A stretch of DNA of 64,000 bases from assembly GCF_030704685.1 (NCBI RefSeq), contig NZ_JAUZDX010000001.1, forward strand, positions 124,001-188,000, written 5' to 3'. Positions 37,458 to 47,449 of this stretch are shown in pieces. The notes under the pieces are model-generated. The model was not told the origin of the DNA. It ran no database searches and saw nothing but the letters and a program-made list of their open reading frames with translations. Numbering within the stretch: position 1 is the stretch's first letter; the number at the start of each line of letters is the position of its first letter. This DNA comes from Acidovorax sp. A1169 (lineage in GTDB: Bacteria; Pseudomonadota; Gammaproteobacteria; Burkholderiales; Burkholderiaceae_C). Position numbers and translations under genes: made by a program.

Positions 37458-38381
37458 ATGTCCCAGCCAGCGTATGCACCCGATTCCTCTTTTGCAATGA
37501 CGACCAAGAACTCCTTTGAATCCTGGCTGCCCAAGCTGGTCGTGGCACCGGCCTTCGTGCTGGGTTTTGCCTTCATCTACGGCCTGATGGTGTGGAACGG
37601 GGTGCTGAGCCTCTCCGCATCGCGCATGCTGCCCAACTACGAATGGGCGGGCCTGGCGCAGTATGAAAAGCTCTGGGAGATGGACCGCTGGTGGGTCGCC
37701 CTCAAGAACTTGGGCATCTTCGGCGTGGGCTACGTGGGTGGCTCCCTTGCCATCGGCGTATTGCTGGCCGTGCTGCTGGACCAGAAGATCCGCGCCGAGG
37801 GCGCGCTGCGCACCATCTACCTGTACCCCATGGCACTGTCGTTCGTGGTCACCGGCACGGCATGGAAGTGGCTGCTCAACCCGGGCCTGGGCATCGAAAA
37901 AATGGTGCGCGACTGGGGTTTTCCCAATTTTGAATTCGGCTGGCTGGTGGACACCGACATGGCCATCTACTGCGTGGTGATCGCTGGCATCTGGCAGAGC
38001 GCAGGCTTTGCGATGGCGCTGTTTCTGGCCGGCCTGCGCGGCATCGACGACAGCATCATCAAGGCCGCCCAGGTCGATGGGGCCTCGCTGCCGCGCATCT
38101 ACTGGCGCATCGTGCTGCCGGCGCTGCGGCCGGTGTTCTTTTCCACGCTGATGGTGCTGTCGCACCTGGCGATCAAGAGCTTCGACCTGGTGATGGCGCT
38201 CACGGCCGGCGGGCCTGGCTATGCCACCGACGTGCCCGCGACCTTCATGTACACCATGTCGTTCTCGCGCGGCCAGATCGGCCTGGGCGCGGCCAGCGCC
38301 ACCATGATGCTGGCCACCGTGGCAGCCCTGGTCATCCCCTACCTGTACAGCGAATTGCGCAGCAAACCCCATGACCGCTAA
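37458..38381 (+). CDS. gtsB: Glucose/carbohydrate ABC transporter permease 1
   Basis: A 307-residue inner-membrane permease of the MalF type. Six helices and the coupling loop IKAAQVDGASLPRIYWRIVLPAL are visible. The start could be 37458 or the ATG at 37497 (MTTKNSFES), which also gives a good protein. It overlaps gtsC by 11 bp. Confidence 0.9.
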   Translation: MSQPAYAPDSSFAMTTKNSFESWLPKLVVAPAFVLGFAFIYGLMVWNGVLSLSASRMLPNYEWAGLAQYEKLWEMDRWWVALKNLGIFGVGYVGGSLAIGVLLAVLLDQKIRAEGALRTIYLYPMALSFVVTGTAWKWLLNPGLGIEKMVRDWGFPNFEFGWLVDTDMAIYCVVIAGIWQSAGFAMALFLAGLRGIDDSIIKAAQVDGASLPRIYWRIVLPALRPVFFSTLMVLSHLAIKSFDLVMALTAGGPGYATDVPATFMYTMSFSRGQIGLGAASATMMLATVAALVIPYLYSELRSKPHDR

Positions 38382-39240
38382 GCCCTCCATTTTCCCTTCG
38401 GTGGGCCGCCTGCTGGTCTACGCGGTGCTGGCCCTGGCCACGGCCTTCTTTCTGCTGCCGCTGTACGCGATGCTGGTCACTTCGTTCAAGGATGCCGAGG
38501 AGATCCGCAGCAGTTCGCTGCTGGCGCTGCCCGCTGCGCTCAACCTGTCGTCCTGGAGCACGGCCTGGTCCAGCGCCTGCACGGGGGTCGATTGCAACGG
38601 CCTGCGCCCCTTCTTCTGGAACTCGGTGGCCATGGCCGTGCCGGCCGTGATGATCTCCACCGTCTGGGGTGCGCTCAATGGCTATGTGCTCAGCCTGTGG
38701 AAGTTCCGCGGCAGCGACGCGTTGTTCGGCATGCTGCTGTTCGGCGTGTTCATGCCCTTCCAGGTGGTGCTGCTGCCCATGAGCCAGGTGCTGGGCTGGC
38801 TCGGGCTGTCGAGCTCCATCACGGGCCTGGTGATGGTGCACTGTCTGGCGGGCCTGGCCGGCACCACGCTGTTCTTTCGCAACTACTACGCGGCGATACC
38901 GAAGGAGCTGGTGAACGCGGCGCGCATGGATGGCGCGAGCTTCTTCCAGATCTTCTGGCGCATCGTGCTGCCGCTGTCCACGCCCATCATCATGGTCACG
39001 CTGATCTGGCAGTTCACCAACATCTGGAACGACTTTCTGTTCGGCGTGGTGTTCTCGGGCACCGACTCCAAGCCCGTGACGGTGGGCCTGAACAACCTGG
39101 CCAACACCAGCTCCAGCGTGAAGGCATACAACGTGGACATGGCGGCCGCCATCATCGCGGGTCTGCCAACCATGGTGATCTATGTGCTGGCGGGTAAATT
39201 TTTCGTGCGCGGGCTGACGGCCGGCGCGGTGAAGGGATAA
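38371..39240 (+). CDS. gtsC: Glucose/carbohydrate ABC transporter permease 2
   Basis: A 289-residue inner-membrane permease of the MalG type with six helices. The coupling loop reads LVNAARMDGASFFQIFWRIVLPLS. The segment WNDFLFGVVFSGTDSKPVTVGLNNL is typical of sugar permeases. It overlaps gtsB and is followed 6 bp later by the ATPase gene. Confidence 0.92.
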   Translation: MTAKPSIFPSVGRLLVYAVLALATAFFLLPLYAMLVTSFKDAEEIRSSSLLALPAALNLSSWSTAWSSACTGVDCNGLRPFFWNSVAMAVPAVMISTVWGALNGYVLSLWKFRGSDALFGMLLFGVFMPFQVVLLPMSQVLGWLGLSSSITGLVMVHCLAGLAGTTLFFRNYYAAIPKELVNAARMDGASFFQIFWRIVLPLSTPIIMVTLIWQFTNIWNDFLFGVVFSGTDSKPVTVGLNNLANTSSSVKAYNVDMAAAIIAGLPTMVIYVLAGKFFVRGLTAGAVKG

Positions 39241-39246
39241 GGAATC

Positions 39247-40308
<1,062 letters not shown>

Positions 40309-40482
40309 TCCCGCAAGGCGGCAACCCCCGCCTGCCTTCGGCCTCGCTGTATGGGGGCTTTGACCCGGCTGCTGTGGGCGTTCTGGGTTAAAAACCTGTT
40401 TGCGTCGGCTCTGCCGTTTTCAGCCATCCAATTCCGGGTGAGCGGTCCGCTGCCTTGTGGTGGACGCATTGCCCCTTCGACC

Positions 40483-41454
40483 ATGCCCGCAACACGCCTT
40501 CTCGCCGACATCGGCGGCACCAACATCCGCCTGGCCTGGCAGGCCCCGGGCGACGACACGCTGCACGACACGCGCGTGCTGCAGTGTGCCCAGTACCCCA
40601 CGGTGGATGCCGCCATCCGCACCTACCTGGCCGAGGTGGGCATTGCCGCGCCGCAGGAGGCGGCCTTCGGCATTGCCAACCCCGTGACGGGTGACGCCAT
40701 CCGCATGACCAACCACAGCTGGAGCTTTTCGCAGAAGGCGGTGCGCGAGGCCTTTGGTTTTGCGCGGCTGGTGGTCATCAACGACTTCACCGCGCTGGCC
40801 CTGGCGCTGCCCCTGCTCACGCCCGACCTGCTGCGTCAGGTGGGCGGCGGCCAGCCCGTGCCGGGCGAGGCCATTGGCCTCGTGGGGGCAGGCACCGGCC
40901 TCGGTGTCTCGGGCCTGGTCTTCCCGCCCCACTCGCCGGCCGGCGTGCCGCTGTCGGGAGAGGGGGGCCACGTCACGCTGGCGGCCGATACGCAGCACGA
41001 GTTCGACGTGCTGCGCGTGCTGCACGAGCGCTATGGCCATGTGTCGGCCGAGCGCGCCGTCTCTGGCGCGGGCCTGGTGGACTTGTACCACGCGGTGCGC
41101 ACCGTGGCGCACGCCGGTGGCACCGAGGTCAGCTCGGCCGCGCAGGTGACCGAGATGGCCCTGCAGGCCAAGGACCCGCTGGCACTGCAGGCGCTGGACC
41201 TGTTCTGCGGCTTTCTGGGCAGTGTGGCCGGCAACCTGGCGCTCACGCTGGGCGCGCGCGGCGGGGTGTACATCGGCGGCGGCATGGTGCCGCGCCTGGG
41301 CGAGTGGTTCGACCAGTCTTCCTTTCGCCAGCGCTTTGAAGCCAAGGGCCGCTTTGCGCCGTACCTGGCGTCGATTCCGTGCTGGATCATCGACCCGAGT
41401 GCCACCCCGGCTCTCTACGGGGCCTCGCGCGCGCTCGACATCGCGGGTGTCTGA
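40483..41454 (+). CDS. glk: Glucokinase
   Basis: A 323-residue cytoplasmic kinase making glucose 6-phosphate from imported glucose. The phosphate-binding LLADIGGTNIRLAW is at the N-terminus, with catalytic VINDFTALALALP and the GEGGHVTLAA substrate motif. It is the E. coli-type (ATP, ROK-unrelated) glucokinase. I chose the ATG at 40483; sequence upstream in frame is not homologous. A 174-bp gap separates it from the ATPase gene, so it may have its own promoter. Unlike Burkholderia, it is not fused to HexR. Confidence 0.94.
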   Translation: MPATRLLADIGGTNIRLAWQAPGDDTLHDTRVLQCAQYPTVDAAIRTYLAEVGIAAPQEAAFGIANPVTGDAIRMTNHSWSFSQKAVREAFGFARLVVINDFTALALALPLLTPDLLRQVGGGQPVPGEAIGLVGAGTGLGVSGLVFPPHSPAGVPLSGEGGHVTLAADTQHEFDVLRVLHERYGHVSAERAVSGAGLVDLYHAVRTVAHAGGTEVSSAAQVTEMALQAKDPLALQALDLFCGFLGSVAGNLALTLGARGGVYIGGGMVPRLGEWFDQSSFRQRFEAKGRFAPYLASIPCWIIDPSATPALYGASRALDIAGV

Positions 41455-41868
41455 GTGGCGAGCGTGCCGCCGCTGGCGCTTGCGGGCGTGCACCATGTGG
41501 CCCTCATCTGCTCGGACTACGCACGCTCCAGGCGCTTCTATACCGAGGTGCTGGGCTTGGTCATCGTGCACGAGACCTACCGTGCCGAGCGCCAGTCGTA
41601 CAAGCTCGACCTCGCGCTGCCCGATGGCACGCAGATCGAGCTGTTCTCGTTTCCCGAGGCGCCGCCGAGACCTTCCTACCCTGAGGCCTGCGGGCTGAGG
41701 CACCTCGCGCTGCGGGTGGACGACCTTGAGGCCAGCCTGCAGGCCCTGGCCGGCCATGGTGTCGCTGCCGAGCCCGTGCGCATGGACCCGTTCACGGGCT
41801 GCCCTTTTACCTTTATTGCGGACCCCGACGGCCTGCCTATCGAACTGGTAGGCCCGCGGCCGGCATAG
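41455..41868 (+). CDS. VOC family protein (YaeR/glyoxalase-like)
   Basis: A 137-residue single-domain protein. The start is the GTG directly after the glk stop. GVHHVALICSDYARSRRFYTEVLG and LRHLALRVDDLEASLQAL are the two beta-alpha-beta-beta-beta halves of the vicinal-oxygen-chelate fold, with metal ligands His and Glu (HHVAL, IELVGP). It is closest to YaeR-type proteins of unknown substrate. It is translated with glk. Confidence 0.85.
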   Translation: MASVPPLALAGVHHVALICSDYARSRRFYTEVLGLVIVHETYRAERQSYKLDLALPDGTQIELFSFPEAPPRPSYPEACGLRHLALRVDDLEASLQALAGHGVAAEPVRMDPFTGCPFTFIADPDGLPIELVGPRPA

Positions 41869-41889
41869 TCAGTCTTTTTGGAGAGAGCG

Positions 41890-41921
41890 ATGCCGCGCAG
41901 GGAAACCTGGGCGGCATTTTT
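41890..41921 (+). terminator. Intrinsic terminator after glk and the VOC gene
   Basis: ATGCCGC (41890-41896) pairs with GCGGCAT (41911-41917), with an inner CAGG-GAAA-CCTG hairpin, then five T. Confidence 0.85.
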
Positions 41922-42126
41922 CATGGCGGTGCATGCATAGCCGCCGTCGCATTGTTTTCAAAACTGGAATAGTCAGTTCGCGACTGGGTGGTTTTTCTTT
42001 GATCACCTGCGGCGTACAGTTCAACCCATCGATGAGCCGATCCCGCAAGGCGACTCACCGAACCCGGTTCAGAGTTGTTTTTGCTCCGGTTTTTTTGAGT
42101 CACTTTTTTCTTCCAAGGATTTCATC

Positions 42127-42420
42127 ATGAACACGACCGCACGCTTCCTCTCCATCGCCGCTGTTGCCGCTTTCGCTTCTTTCGGTGCCCAGGCCGACGA
42201 AGCCGATGCTTCGCAATTCGCCACGAAGTTCGAAACCAACCGCACTCGCGCCGAAGTGGCCGCTGAAGCCGCTACCGTGGCACAGACCCGCAGCATCGAA
42301 CCCGCTGGTTCACGTGTGGTGACCTACAAGTCCACGGCCGACCGCGCTGCTGTGCGTGCCCAGGCTGCCGATGCAGTGCGCACCGGTCAGATCTCTTCCG
42401 GCGAAATCGGCGCTCTGTAA
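42127..42420 (+). CDS. Small secreted DUF4148-like protein, copy 1
   Basis: A 97-residue protein with a signal peptide (MNTTARFLSIAAVAAF, cleavage near residue 23 at AQA) and a short mature domain NRTRAEVAAEAATVAQTR and GEIGAL. The mature part is Ala/Arg-rich and probably helical. Its function is unknown; such proteins are common in Burkholderiales and are often strongly expressed. Codon use resembles the porin more than its GC-rich neighbours. It is 60 bp upstream of a near-identical copy. Confidence 0.85.
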   Translation: MNTTARFLSIAAVAAFASFGAQADEADASQFATKFETNRTRAEVAAEAATVAQTRSIEPAGSRVVTYKSTADRAAVRAQAADAVRTGQISSGEIGAL

Positions 42421-42479
42421 GCCGCTCCGGATTGAACTGACCTGACCCCCATCAAACCCAATAAAGAATCGAGATCATC

Positions 42480-42773
42480 ATGAACAAGACCGCACGTTTC
42501 CTCTCCATCGCCGCTGTGGCTGCTTTCTCCGCTTTCGGTGCCCACGCTGACGAAGCCGACAGCTCGCAGTTCGCCCTGAAGTTCGACACGAACCGCACCC
42601 GTGCCGAAGTGGCTGCTGAAGCCGCTACCGTGGCACAGACCCGCAGCCTGGAACCCGCTGGCTCGCGCGTCGTGACCTACAAGTCCACCGCTGACCGTGC
42701 TGCCGTGCGTGCCGCTGCTGCCGAAGCCGTGCGCACCGGCCAGATCCCTTCGGGCGAAATCAGCGCCATGTAA
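42480..42773 (+). CDS. Small secreted DUF4148-like protein, copy 2
   Basis: A 97-residue paralogue of the preceding gene, identical at 84 of 97 positions by eye. Most changes lie in the signal peptide and the first mature residues, and the TRAEVAAEAATVAQTRS core is unchanged. Function is unknown. Being tandem and of equal length, the two genes arose by duplication. Confidence 0.85.
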   Translation: MNKTARFLSIAAVAAFSAFGAHADEADSSQFALKFDTNRTRAEVAAEAATVAQTRSLEPAGSRVVTYKSTADRAAVRAAAAEAVRTGQIPSGEISAM

Positions 42774-42872
42774 AGAATGCGGGCCTTCCCATGGTGGTGG
42801 TATCTCACGGTCGTGGGTGCCGCCACCATGTGGAAGTGTTTCCCCCCAATGCCGTAACCCGGCATGAATGAC

Positions 42873-42898
42873 AAAAGGCTCCAACCGGAGCCTTTTTC
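42873..42898. terminator. Bidirectional terminator between the DUF4148 pair and zwf
   Basis: AAAAGGCTCC-AACC-GGAGCCTTTTT forms a perfect stem between convergent genes. Confidence 0.88.
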
Positions 42899-42921
42899 GT
42901 TGTGGGGCCGCGCGAAGAGCG

Positions 42922-44376
42922 TCAGACCTCCTCACTCCAGCAGTAGCCGTCGCGCGCGATCATCGCGCTGGCGGCGCTCGGGCCCCAGCTGCCGGCTGTG
43001 TAGGGCCGCGGGCCCAGTGCATCGTTGCGCCAGTGCTGCAGGATGGGTTCCACCCAGCGCCAGGCTTCCTCCTGCTCGTCGCTGCGCACGAACAGGTTCA
43101 GGCGGCCGGCGATCACGTCGAGCAAGAGGCGTTCGTAGGCGCCCACGCGCTCGGTGCCGAAGCGCTGGTCGAAGTCCAGGTTCAGGTGCACCTGCGACAG
43201 GGCTGGTTCGGTCTGGTGCTGGGCCGCGCCCTGGGCCAGCAGGTGCAGCTCCAGCCCGTCCTTGGGCTGCAGGTTGATCACCAGGCGGTTGGCCGCGCCG
43301 GCCGAGGTACGGAAGATCGGGTGCGGCACGGGCCGGAAGTTGACCACGATGTGCGCGTCGCGCCCCGCCAGCCGCTTGCCGGTGCGGATGTAGAAGGGCA
43401 CGCCGGCCCAGCGCCAGTTGGAGATCTCGGTGCGCAGAGCGACGAAGGTCTCGGTGGTGCTGCCGGCGGCCACGCCTTTTTCCTGCAGGTAGCCGGGCAC
43501 GCTGGCACCGTGCGTCTTGCCGGCCACGTACTGGCCGCGGATCACATGCTGGCCGATGGTCTCCACGCTCCAGGGCTTGAGCGACTGCAGCACCTTGAGC
43601 TTCTCGTCGCGGATGGCGTTGGCGCTGGCGTTGATGGGCGGCTCCATGCCGATGGCGCACAAGAGCTGCAGAGCGTGGTTCTGCACCATGTCGCGCAGGG
43701 CGCCGGTCTGGTCGTAGAAGGCGCCGCGCGTCTCCACGCCCAGTTCCTCGGCAATGGTGATCTGGATGTTGGCGATGGTTTCGCGCCGCCACAGGGGCTC
43801 GAACAATGCGTTGCCAAAGCGCATGGCGAACAGGTTCTGCACCGAGGGCTTGCCCAGGTAGTGGTCGATGCGGAAGACCTGCTCTTCCTTGAGCACGCGG
43901 CGCAGCGTGTCGTTGATGGCCTGGTTGGAGCGCAGGTCGTGGCCCAGGGGCTTTTCGAGCACCACGCGGGTGGTCGGGCCGTTCAGGCCCACGGCGGCGA
44001 TCTGCTCGCAGACATTGGTGAACAGGCTCGGCGCCGTGGCCACGTACATCACCACCGACTCAGCATTGCGCTCGTGCAGCATGTCGGCCAGGCGGGCATA
44101 GTCCTGGGTTTGCGACAGGTCCATGCGCAGATAGTGCAGCAGGGCGCCGAAGCGTGCGAACTCGTCGGGGGTGGGGCGCTTGGCCAAGTCCACGCCATCG
44201 AAGCGCGACTGGATCAGGCTGCGGTATTGTTCATGGCTGAGCTCGTCACGGGCCACTGCGATGATGCGGCCCCCTTCGGGCAGCGTTCCGTGGCGGAACG
44301 CCTGGAACAGCGCCGGCATGAGCTTGCGCCAGGCCAGGTCGCCGGTTCCGCCAAACAGGACAAGGTCAAAACTCAT
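42922..44376 (-). CDS. zwf: Glucose-6-phosphate dehydrogenase
   Basis: A 484-residue enzyme oxidising glucose 6-phosphate to 6-phosphogluconolactone, the entry to the Entner-Doudoroff pathway. The NADP site LFGGTGDLAWRKLMPAL is at residues 8-24 and the catalytic motif RIDHYLGKP at about 169-177. The residue after Lys is Pro, where most relatives have Glu. I chose the ATG at 44376. It is divergent from pgi, with HexR-like sites in between. No pgl gene follows it, unlike many zwf operons. Confidence 0.95.
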   Translation of the reverse strand: MSFDLVLFGGTGDLAWRKLMPALFQAFRHGTLPEGGRIIAVARDELSHEQYRSLIQSRFDGVDLAKRPTPDEFARFGALLHYLRMDLSQTQDYARLADMLHERNAESVVMYVATAPSLFTNVCEQIAAVGLNGPTTRVVLEKPLGHDLRSNQAINDTLRRVLKEEQVFRIDHYLGKPSVQNLFAMRFGNALFEPLWRRETIANIQITIAEELGVETRGAFYDQTGALRDMVQNHALQLLCAIGMEPPINASANAIRDEKLKVLQSLKPWSVETIGQHVIRGQYVAGKTHGASVPGYLQEKGVAAGSTTETFVALRTEISNWRWAGVPFYIRTGKRLAGRDAHIVVNFRPVPHPIFRTSAGAANRLVINLQPKDGLELHLLAQGAAQHQTEPALSQVHLNLDFDQRFGTERVGAYERLLLDVIAGRLNLFVRSDEQEEAWRWVEPILQHWRNDALGPRPYTAGSWGPSAASAMIARDGYCWSEEV

Positions 44377-44424
44377 GGGGTCTCCGTATTCAGTGCATTG
44401 GTCGTCGTGCGTTTCCCTCGAAAT

Positions 44425-44439
44425 TGTAATCACGTTACA
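44425..44439. promoter_or_regulatory. HexR-like palindrome before zwf
   Basis: TGTAA-TCACG-TTACA is a perfect 5-bp inverted repeat with 5-bp spacer, 49 bp upstream of zwf. It matches the published HexR consensus TGTAATTAAATTACA at both ends. Confidence 0.7.
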
Positions 44440-44512
44440 TCGATTTGTGTAGGACTGCAGAGCAACTGGCGTTCCAAGCTGTGTCTGCAACAAAAAAGTA
44501 CCAGCCTTTTTT

Positions 44513-44527
44513 GGTAATCAAGTTACT
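44513..44527. promoter_or_regulatory. HexR-like palindrome before pgi
   Basis: GGTAATCAAGTTACT contains GTAA-TCAAG-TTAC, 41 bp before the pgi start. A separate AAAAAAG/CTTTTTT inverted repeat (44491-44513) lies just upstream of it. Confidence 0.65.
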
Positions 44528-44567
44528 ATTTCGCCGTTTTCCATTTTCCTGTCCAGGTAGCTCTCTC

Positions 44568-46130
44568 ATGCCCCTCCGTTGTGACCAGACTCCCCAGTGG
44601 CCCGCGCTGCAGGCCTTGTTCCAGGCGCAAGGGCGCGCACTGGACCTTCGGCAGGCCTTCGCCGAGGATGGAGAGCGTTTCTCGCACTTCAGTCAGGCCG
44701 CCCCCGAGGTGTTCGCCGACCTCTCCAAGAACCTGTGGGACCGGCCCACCGAGTCCCTGTTGCTGGGCATGGCCGAGGCCTGCGGCCTCGCTGCGCAGCG
44801 CGATGCCATGTTGGCGGGCCAACCCATCAACCACACCGAGGGCCGCGCCGTGCTGCACACGCTGCTGCGCCGCCCTGAGGGCCTGGCGCTGCCCGGTGAC
44901 GGTCCCGATATCTCGGACAAGCTGGCCGAGGTGCATGGCACGCTCGATGCCATGCTGCAATACGCCGAGCAGGTGCGCGGCGATGCCGCCATCACCGACG
45001 TGGTGAACATCGGCATCGGCGGCTCGGACCTGGGGCCGCACATGGCGGTGCTCGCGCTCGATGCCTTTCGCGCTGCGGGCAAGCGCCTGCATTTCGTTTC
45101 CAATGTGGACGGGCACGAGCTGCATGGCGTGCTTCAGGGGCTCAAGGCGGAGAGCACGCTGTTCCTGATCGCCTCCAAGACCTTCACCACGGCCGAGACC
45201 ATGGCCAATGCGCGCTCGGCGCTGGCGTGGTTCGGCGCACAGGGCGGCAGCGACGTGGCACGCCATTTCGCGGCGCTGACCACCAACGTGGAAGCGGCAG
45301 GTGCCCTGGGCATCACCACCACTTTCGGCTTCTGGGACTGGGTGGGCGGGCGCTATTCGCTGTGGTCGGCCATCGGCCTGCCCATCGCCATCGCCATCGG
45401 TGCTGCCGGCTTCCGTGAGCTGCTGTCCGGCGCGCATGCCATGGACGAGCATTTCCGCACCACGCCGCTGGCTGCCAACCTGCCGGTTCGCCTGGGTCTG
45501 CTCGACCTCTGGTACCGCAATTTCCACGGTTTCACCAGCCGCTGCATTGCGCCCTACCATGCGGCACTGGGGCGCTTGCCGGCCTATCTGCAGCAGCTGG
45601 AGATGGAGAGCAACGGCAAGCGCGTGGGGGCTGATGGACAGGAACTGCCCTATGCCACCTCGCCCGTGCTGTGGGGCGAGCCCGGCACCAACGGCCAGCA
45701 CGCTTTCTTCCAGATGCTGCACCAGGGCACCGACGTGCTGCCGCTGGAGATCGTGGCCGTGCGCCAGGCGGCGCACCCGCTGCCGGGCCATCAGGACAAG
45801 CTGCTTGCCAACGCCCTGGCCCAGGCCCAGGCGCTGATGGTGGGCAAGGCCAGCCTTGAGGACGGGCACCGCCACTTCCCGGGCAACCGGCCCAGCACCT
45901 TTCTGTTGCTCGACTCGCTTACCCCGGCCTCGCTGGGTGCGCTGATCGCGCTGCAGGAACACCGCGTCTTCGTGAGCGGCAGCCTGTGGGGCATCAACAG
46001 CTTCGACCAGTGGGGCGTGGAGCTGGGCAAGGTGCTGGCGCGCGACCTCGAATCCCGTCTGGCTTCGGGCGACGCCACGGGGCTCGATGGCTCCACCGCG
46101 GGGCTGCTGGCGCGCCTGCGCGGCGGCTGA
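44568..46130 (+). CDS. pgi: Glucose-6-phosphate isomerase
   Basis: A 520-residue enzyme interconverting glucose and fructose 6-phosphates. Substrate-binding GIGGSDLGP, SKTFTTAET, the WDWVGGRYSLWSAIGLPIAI signature and catalytic GEPGTNGQHAFFQMLHQG are present. The ATG at 44568 is the family start. In an Entner-Doudoroff organism it mainly cycles fructose 6-phosphate back to glucose 6-phosphate, which suits co-regulation with zwf. Confidence 0.95.
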   Translation: MPLRCDQTPQWPALQALFQAQGRALDLRQAFAEDGERFSHFSQAAPEVFADLSKNLWDRPTESLLLGMAEACGLAAQRDAMLAGQPINHTEGRAVLHTLLRRPEGLALPGDGPDISDKLAEVHGTLDAMLQYAEQVRGDAAITDVVNIGIGGSDLGPHMAVLALDAFRAAGKRLHFVSNVDGHELHGVLQGLKAESTLFLIASKTFTTAETMANARSALAWFGAQGGSDVARHFAALTTNVEAAGALGITTTFGFWDWVGGRYSLWSAIGLPIAIAIGAAGFRELLSGAHAMDEHFRTTPLAANLPVRLGLLDLWYRNFHGFTSRCIAPYHAALGRLPAYLQQLEMESNGKRVGADGQELPYATSPVLWGEPGTNGQHAFFQMLHQGTDVLPLEIVAVRQAAHPLPGHQDKLLANALAQAQALMVGKASLEDGHRHFPGNRPSTFLLLDSLTPASLGALIALQEHRVFVSGSLWGINSFDQWGVELGKVLARDLESRLASGDATGLDGSTAGLLARLRGG

Positions 46131-46218
46131 GCCGCAGCGCCGCGCTCATCGCATTTCGCAACGAGGCGCCTTGAGGCGCCCAGGCCGCACCCCTGCGGCC
46201 CAACGAGGAGACAAGCCC

Positions 46219-47433
46219 ATGACTGCACCGCAGCCGCCCGATTTCCGCTCGCCCGAATTCCTGCACGCGCACATCCGCCAGACCATGGCGTTCTACGAGC
46301 CCGTGGCCACCGATGCGGGGGGCGGCATGTACCATTTCTTCCTCGACGATGGCACCGTCTACGACGAGCGCACGCGCCACCTGGTGAGCGCCACGCGCTT
46401 CGTGGTCACGCACGCCATGCTGTTCAAGACCACCGGCGAGGCGCGCTACCGCCACGGTATGGAGCATGCGCTGCAGTTTCTGCGCACCGCCTTCCTCGAC
46501 CCGGCCACCGGCGGCTATGCCTGGCTGATCGACTGGCATGGCGGCCACGCCACCTTGCTCGACGCCACGCGCCATTGCTATGGCATGGCCTTCGTGATGC
46601 TGGCCTATGCCCAGGCGCACGAAGCGGGCGTGCCCGAGGCCCGCGAGTGGCTGGCCGAGGCCTTCGACACCGCCGAGCGGCATTTCTGGCAACCGGCCGA
46701 GGGCCTGTATGCCGACGAGGCCACGCGCGACTGGGCACTGTCGGACTACCGCGGGCAGAACGCCAACATGCATGCCTGCGAGGCCATGATCTCGGCCTTC
46801 CGCGCCACGGGCGAGCGGCGCTACATCGAGCGCGCCGAGTTGCTTGCGCAGAACATCTGCCAGCGCCAGGCCGCGCTGGCCGGTGGCTGGGTGTGGGAGC
46901 ATTTCCGCGCCGACTGGTCGGTGGACTGGGACTACAACCGCCACGACCGCAGCAACATCTTTCGCCCCTGGGGCTACCAGATCGGCCACCAGACCGAATG
47001 GGCCAAGCTGCTGCTGCAGCTCGATGCGCTGGCGCCCGCGCCCTGGCACCTGCCGTGTGCCCGCTTCCTGTTCGACGCCGCGATGGACAAGGGCTGGGAC
47101 ACCGCCCATGGCGGCATCGTCTACGGCATGGCGCCCGACGGCAGCATCTGCGACGACGGCAGGTACCACTGGGTGCAGGCCGAGAGCATGGCCGCCGCAG
47201 CCGTGCTGGCCTTGCACACCGGCGAACAGCGCTACTGGGATTGGTACGAGCGCATCTGGGCCTACTGCTGGCAGCACTTCGTGGACCACGAGCACGGTGC
47301 CTGGTTCCGCATCCTCGACGGGCGCAACCTCAACCACACGCGCGAAAAGAGCAACGCAGGCAAGGTCGATTACCACAACATGGGCGCCTGCTACGACGTG
47401 CTGCTGGCCTTGGGGGCGCAGCGCGCGCCCTGA
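46219..47433 (+). CDS. AGE family epimerase/isomerase (mannose isomerase-like)
   Basis: A 404-residue (alpha/alpha)6-barrel protein of the N-acylglucosamine 2-epimerase family. The pattern of catalytic histidines and aromatic residues is visible in CYGMAFVMLAYAQAHEAGV, QNANMHACEAMISAF, WGYQIGHQTEWAKLLL and YHWVQAESMAAAAVL. The sequence is closest to bacterial aldose-ketose isomerases such as mannose isomerase or cellobiose 2-epimerase. Its place after pgi suggests feeding mannose or fructose into this pathway; the true substrate is not known. Confidence 0.88.
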   Translation: MTAPQPPDFRSPEFLHAHIRQTMAFYEPVATDAGGGMYHFFLDDGTVYDERTRHLVSATRFVVTHAMLFKTTGEARYRHGMEHALQFLRTAFLDPATGGYAWLIDWHGGHATLLDATRHCYGMAFVMLAYAQAHEAGVPEAREWLAEAFDTAERHFWQPAEGLYADEATRDWALSDYRGQNANMHACEAMISAFRATGERRYIERAELLAQNICQRQAALAGGWVWEHFRADWSVDWDYNRHDRSNIFRPWGYQIGHQTEWAKLLLQLDALAPAPWHLPCARFLFDAAMDKGWDTAHGGIVYGMAPDGSICDDGRYHWVQAESMAAAAVLALHTGEQRYWDWYERIWAYCWQHFVDHEHGAWFRILDGRNLNHTREKSNAGKVDYHNMGACYDVLLALGAQRAP

Positions 47434-47449
47434 CGCCGCCTTCTCCTGG

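Noticed and set aside
36042..38390. A 782-codon open frame on the minus strand opposite the LamB-like porin and gtsB.
   Set aside because: Antisense shadow of genes with clear signal peptides and membrane motifs.
42127..42773. The tandem DUF4148-like genes as an assembly duplication.
   Set aside because: The copies differ at 13 residues and in their flanking DNA, so they are real paralogues.
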